Source: Bacteroidales bacterium (lineage in GTDB: Bacteria; Bacteroidota; Bacteroidia; Bacteroidales; ML635J-15). Taken from it: a stretch of DNA of 56,112 nt. The position numbers and the translations under genes are program-made. A model generated the notes under the pieces. That model saw nothing but the letters and a program-made list of their open reading frames with translations. It was not told the origin of the DNA and made no database searches. The DNA lies in the NCBI GenBank assembly GCA_016937855.1, contig JAFGVU010000180.1, forward strand, positions 1 to 56,112, in the 5' to 3' direction. Below, in pieces: positions 53,801 through 56,112 of the stretch; position 1 is the stretch's first letter; each line of letters starts with the position of its first letter.

Positions 53801-56112
53801 GCAGCATCGTTTTCGCAGTATGGTCCTACGGGAGTTATCGTGGTATTTGGAAGAGCGTCGATGTGTATAGTTTCAGTATCCGAATCAGAGCAAGTTCCAT
53901 TTACAATATCATATTGAATAGCATGATCTCCAGGTCCGGCAACATTTGGATGAAACTGTCCTGTTGCAGGATTAACTATTCCGGCTCCAGACCATGTTCC
54001 TCCCGCATCAGCAGAGATTAGTGTTTGAATTGCATCATTTTCACAGAATGGACCGGCAGCAGTTATCGTTGCAGTAACACTTGCGTCAACGCTCATGTCA
54101 AAAGTGTCAATATTTGTACATGCGCCGGATATGATTGTATAAGTAATTACATGTGTTCCGTCGCCAGCTGTCGAAGGGTTAAATGTTCCAAGTATTGGGT
54201 CTGTTATGCCAGTCCCCGACCATGTTCCGCCAGCATCTGCAGCAGAAAAATTAAATGGTGCAGTATTTTCACATAGTGTAGCCACAGGAGTGATTATTGC
54301 ACTAAGAGAATCATCTACCTGAATCATTTGAGTGTCAGTATCAAAGCAGGCAGGATTACCAACATCGTAGGTTATTGCATGAGCGCCAATACCTGCTACA
54401 TTTGGATCAAATGTCCCATTAACAGGGTCTATAATTCCAACTCCCGACCAAATTCCGCCAGAGCTAACTGCTGCAAGAGTAATCAACCCGTCGCTGATAC
54501 AATATGGACCAGTAGTTGTAATTGTTGCATCAACAGCTGCATCATAAACATATATTGTTATAGAACCAATTGTTGTACAATCTGCGTTGCTTACTGTATA
54601 TAATATGTTATTTGCTCCATCATTGGCCACAGATGGATCAAAAGTTCCATTTACAGCATTTGTAATGCCCGTTCCAGACCAAACACCACCAGGTGTAGCA
54701 GCAGTTAAATTAACTGGAAGATCGTCGCTGCAAAACTCGCCGGGGTCGTTAATTGTTCCATCAGGAGCGAGCAAAACATCTATATCAGTATTATCCGAAT
54801 CAGAACAGAGTCCGTTTACAACATTATATGTTATTGTAAAAGTTCCAACTCCTGCAACTGTTGGATTAAAGGTTCCAAGATTAATGTCAGTAATTCCCGA
54901 TCCTGACCAAATTCCACCAGATGATACCGCGGTAAGATTAACTGGAGTATCAAATTGGCAAAATGGACCGGCAGGAGTAATTGTAGCATCAACTTCATCA
55001 TCGACGTGAATAGTTATAGTGCCTTGTTCTGTGCACGCACCGTTTGTAAGATCATAGAATATTGTAAAATCGCCACCTCCTGCAGTTGCGGGATCAAATG
55101 TTCCTAATATCGCATCTGTTATTCCTGTTCCGCTCCATATACCACCAGGCGTTGTTGCTGTAAGGTTAACTGGTGCATCCGATTCGCAAAATGGTCCGGC
55201 TGCATTAACTGTAGCATCTGGTTCAGCACTTACTTCAATAATAAATGAGTCGGAATCGGAACAAACTCCATTACTGATGTTGTAATCAATAGTGTGAAAT
55301 CCAACACCTGCAATTGCAGGGTCAAAAGTGCCATTTGCAGGGTTTGTTATACCTGTTCCACTCCAAATACCTCCAGGATCAGCTGCAACAAAATCAAATG
55401 CAGCATCCGATTCACAAACCGGTGCAACAGGAGTAATGGTTGCGTCAACATCATTATCGACATGAATATTTATCGAACCTTGTTCATTACAAGCACCATT
55501 TGTGAGATCATAAAATATTGTAAAATCGCCACTTCCTGAGACTGATGGGTCAAAAGTTCCATTAACAGCATCTGTTATTCCTGTTCCGCTCCATGTACCA
55601 CCAGGCGTTGTTGCTGTAAGGTTAACTGGTGCATCCGATTCGCAAAATGGTCCGGCTGCATTAACTGTAGCATTTGGTTCAGAGCTTACTTCAATAATAA
55701 ATGAGTCAGAGTCAGAACAAACGCCATTAGTTATATTGTAATCAATAGTATGAAATCCAACACCTGCAATTGCAGGGTCAAAAGTGCCATTTGCAGGGTT
55801 TGTTATTCCTGTTCCACTCCAAACACCACCTAAATCAGCTGCAACAAAATCAAATGCAGCATCCGATTCACAAACCGGTGCAACAAGAGTAATGGTTGCG
55901 TCAACATCATTATCGACATGAATATTTATCGAACCTTGTTCAGTACAAGCTCCGTTTGTAAGATCATAGAATATTGTAAAATCACCACTTCCTGCAGTTG
56001 CGGGATCAAATGTTCCTAATATCGCATCTGTTATTCCTGTTCCGCTCCAGATTCCACCCGGTGTTATTGCAGTAAGATTCACAGGAGCGTCTGATTCGCA
56101 AAATGGTCCGGC
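47884..56112 (-). CDS. Giant repeat adhesin with SprB repeats and T9SS type B sorting domain (5' end missing)
   Basis: The frame is open to base 56112, so its start is outside the window; at least 2743 residues are visible. About 27 units of ~76 residues (TITPAGPFCESDAP, GGTWSGTGITD, GTFDP, NGACSD) cover 49995-56112; each has two conserved cysteines and an Ig-like pattern. Eight SprB-type repeats follow (CYGFEDASVLASATGGTPDY, YIVTVTDANMCTATD and similar, about 48160-49995). The C-terminal ~90 residues, AAFSPNGDGHNDEFYIEN to YNGNPVPTGAYLYHIML, are the gliding-motility/type B sorting domain of T9SS. It should be exported by T9SS and exposed on the cell surface as a filamentous adhesin. A PorP/SprF-like partner, usual for type B cargo, is not in the window. 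Two tracts are higher-order repeats. Confidence 0.92.
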   Translation of the reverse strand, partial: AGPFCESDAPVNLTAITPGGIWSGTGITDAILGTFDPATAGSGDFTIFYDLTNGACTEQGSINIHVDNDVDATITLVAPVCESDAAFDFVAADLGGVWSGTGITNPANGTFDPAIAGVGFHTIDYNITNGVCSDSDSFIIEVSSEPNATVNAAGPFCESDAPVNLTATTPGGTWSGTGITDAVNGTFDPSVSGSGDFTIFYDLTNGACNEQGSINIHVDNDVDATITPVAPVCESDAAFDFVAADPGGIWSGTGITNPANGTFDPAIAGVGFHTIDYNISNGVCSDSDSFIIEVSAEPDATVNAAGPFCESDAPVNLTATTPGGIWSGTGITDAILGTFDPATAGGGDFTIFYDLTNGACTEQGTITIHVDDEVDATITPAGPFCQFDTPVNLTAVSSGGIWSGSGITDINLGTFNPTVAGVGTFTITYNVVNGLCSDSDNTDIDVLLAPDGTINDPGEFCSDDLPVNLTAATPGGVWSGTGITNAVNGTFDPSVANDGANNILYTVSNADCTTIGSITIYVYDAAVDATITTTGPYCISDGLITLAAVSSGGIWSGVGIIDPVNGTFDPNVAGIGAHAITYDVGNPACFDTDTQMIQVDDSLSAIITPVATLCENTAPFNFSAADAGGTWSGTGITDPILGTFNPSTAGDGTHVITYTIISGACTNIDTFDMSVDASVTATITAAGPFCENDAIQTLISADAGGTWSGAGIVNPATGQFHPNVAGPGDHAIQYDIVNGTCSDSDTETIHIDALPNTTITPVGPYCENDAAINLVAATGGGTWSGTGITDAVLGTFNPSTAGGGNHLITYELTVGACTNSSNTNIQVDDFYDATITPAGPFCDNSSATTLTAASTGGTWSGTGITNPANGTFHPGVSGEGDFVIQYQITNGTCSDTDNITIHVDEYQNTTITPAGPFCEDAVSVNLTAATPGGTWSGNGITDAILGTFDPATAGNGNHLIGYEITNGACSSSSSITIQVDELYDATITPAGPFCDNGSATTLTAASSGGTWSGTGITNPANGTFHPGVSGEGDFVIQYQITNGLCSDTDNITIHVDEYQNTTITPAGPFCEDAVSVNLTAATPGGTWSGNGITDAILGTFDPATAGNGNHLIGYEITNGACTSSSSTTIQVDDFLDATITPAGPFCDNGAATTLTAASTGGTWSGTGITNPANGTFHPGVSGDGDFVIQYQITNGLCSDTDNITIHVDEYLNTTITPAGPFCEDAASVNLTAATLGGTWSGNGITDAILGTFDPATAGNGNHLIGYEITNGACTSSSSITIQVDDFLDATITPAGPYCNNGSAVTLTAATLGGTWSGTGITNPANGTFHPGIAGPGDFVIDYQITNGLCSDSDNITIHVDEYFDASILAISDFCETDAIVDLTSLNPGGTWSGNGIIVPANGTFDPSGAGAGDHIITYEITTGACYSSDSETVHVDAQPDPTITPAGPLCANEPSFDLTAAQTGGQWSGVGITNTTNGTFNASVAGAGDHVITYEIINGVCSANDTEIIHVDSNPNTVLSTVGPFCETDAAVDLVEPSPGGTWSGTGITNITTGIFDPAFATDGTYLITYTNINGACVSSGTTNITVDALVDATITDVGPFCETDASVVLTAVSPGGNWAGPGIVNPVTGVFNPLNAGVGNHTITYSVANGVCSDTDDTQITVEDSPEVNILTTGPFCENEGNQLFVADVAGGVWSGNGIDMTGNFSPSTAGDGIHPISYTLSSGSCVVVETENITVDQFVDAEITSTGPFCFNDTPDYLTSLNPGGVWSGDGISFDGLFSPAGAGVGTHTITYEITNGACFDDDTQDLLVKSNPDPTISGPWDVCENEPPFNYTAATSGGLWSGTGFTDVVAGTFSPQLSGVGGFLIVYQVTVDGCSSIDFDTLNVHELPVVTISGLNSDYCINDEAVLVNVSPSGGVLSGGNIVGTLFDPEVAGVGTHLIEYVYSDANSCSNTASFTVEVHDIPTVSISGIDPTYCIYEDTVYPALLPIGGTFEGPGTFNDVGFVPALAGPGDFELIYHFTDIFGCSDTSYVSTTVFDYANIEFESTQTQCFGDSTGSAIATVTGYDPFDYLWSDYTSSMTNEISNVPSGWYYLSVTDDNLCITIDSVFVEQPPQLIVDIVSSVNASCYGFEDASVLASATGGTPDYEFLWNNFPPSDTSFIDSLPVGTYIVTVTDANMCTATDTAFITEPDTLSLSFIDIFNVSCYGNSDGSVTVEPQGGTEPYTAFWNDDSSTIGLTVENLEAGYYTVTVIDENDCQISDSVLITQPAPIYIEIDITPVICNQQTGSIQINAFGGTEPYDYLWSTGDTLPLLPNVLSQEYTVTIQDANGCMIDTTLFVPSEGGLTTIITQTEYNLCYGDKIAELVAHTTLAAMPVYYDWSNYILDSVNPNLPAGDYSVTITDFWGCFGIDSITVSEPELLVAEVSSINILCKGELSGVANVEITGGTPDYDIEWHTGDTGYTLGNLGPGEASVIVTDANNCRTSGSSFITEPETGMVVNFNIKHVTCNGAEDGAINAFATGGNPPYWYTWFINGVEINEPSIRNLDGGFYTLQVSDNFGCITDTIIQIYEVNTLIANTEVGATSCIGNHDGYIAVIAGGGTPPYSYYLMDMLWDSYIIDSLYRGDYYITVRDSNDCELNLGPIFVPDTEIDCLRIPAAFSPNGDGHNDEFYIENIHLYPRSMVQIYNRWGQLLYEDRGINGFWDGTYNGNPVPTGAYLYHIMLNIDEDPRIGTVTVVR
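52245..53625 (-). repeat. Higher-order repeat: three two-unit blocks of 456 bp
   Basis: Two Ig-like unit types alternate: one with PFCDNGSATTLTAAS, one with PFCEDAVSVNLTAAT. The landmark TCTTCGCAGAA (plus strand) is at 52442, 52898 and 53354, exactly 456 bases apart. The pair (152 residues) is the duplicated unit, not the single 76-residue module. DNA between copies differs at few positions, so these are recent tandem duplications. Confidence 0.85.
54980..56112 (-). repeat. Higher-order repeat at the window edge, 456 bp pairs
   Basis: A second two-unit array: type PFCESDAPVNLTA alternating with type PVCESDAAFDFVAAD. The landmark GATTCGCAAAA (plus strand) is at 55181, 55637 and 56093, again exactly 456 bases apart. 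About 2.5 pairs are visible and the array continues past the right edge. The unit types differ from those of the array at 52245-53625, so the two arrays were duplicated independently. Confidence 0.85.

Noticed and set aside
54587-55009. 140-codon plus-strand frame within the giant adhesin
   Set aside because: It is the antisense reading of the tandem repeats; similar repeated shadow frames occur along the adhesin because the repeats lack stops in several frames.
52245-56112. CRISPR array, because of regular spacing
   Set aside because: The period is 456 bases, the whole unit is coding and no short repeat with unique spacers exists.

Overview
The window is AT-rich chromosomal DNA from a member of the Bacteroidota. 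Several features point there. Promoters follow the Bacteroidota pattern TTTG-N19-TAnnTTTG, with exact matches ahead of three genes. There are surface proteins with SprB-type repeats and a type IX secretion (T9SS) type B C-terminal domain, SusC/TonB-like and PorT-like outer-membrane barrels, GH92 and GH20 glycosidases, and long proteins that start with a signal peptide ending in AQ or SQ. The genus cannot be fixed from the sequence alone. No tRNA, rRNA, CRISPR array, transposase or integrase was seen.

Layout. Bases 1-2010 (minus strand) hold the 5' part of a surface protein: a small barrel-like N-terminus followed by ~91-residue tandem repeats, running off the left edge. A housekeeping block follows: comM, a diacylglycerol-kinase-like gene, a YD-like repeat protein, purD with a membrane-protein gene, a histidine kinase, and the conserved run yceD(DUF177)-rpmF-plsX-fabH. 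From 12.4 to 21.5 kb on the minus strand lie a lipoprotein, a GH92 mannosidase, a 1155-residue outer-membrane protein with a TTG start, an RlmI-like methyltransferase and an FMN-binding YhbP-like protein. A compact restriction-modification pair occupies 21.66-25.23 kb. A U32 peptidase gene follows, then a minus-strand cluster (32.7 to 26.9 kb) of a transglutaminase-like exported protein, a TPR lipoprotein, an LPP20-like lipoprotein and a thiamine-binding MTH1187-type protein.

The right-hand part has a small acidic protein, kbl, a GH25 lysozyme, asd, a lamin-tail-domain surface protein, a TonB-receptor-like protein, a GH20 hexosaminidase with a small membrane protein, two small barrels, an apparently frameshifted methyltransferase, and at least 8.2 kb of a giant adhesin. 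The adhesin has about 27 Ig-like units of ~76 residues, eight SprB-like repeats and a T9SS type B tail. In two places its units are organised as 456-bp two-unit higher-order repeats.

A dispersed palindromic element (TAGGTAAATTTTCGAGAAACTCGAAAATTT-like, shown here only as its consensus halves TAGGTAAATTTTCGAG and CTCGAAAATTT) occurs five times, mostly directly at gene ends. Two copies carry a shared GC-rich core. The most interesting items are this element, the higher-order repeats of the adhesin, the A8 frameshift in the methyltransferase, the restriction-modification pair with a separate PD-(D/E)xK subunit, and the uncharacterised envelope lipoprotein cluster.
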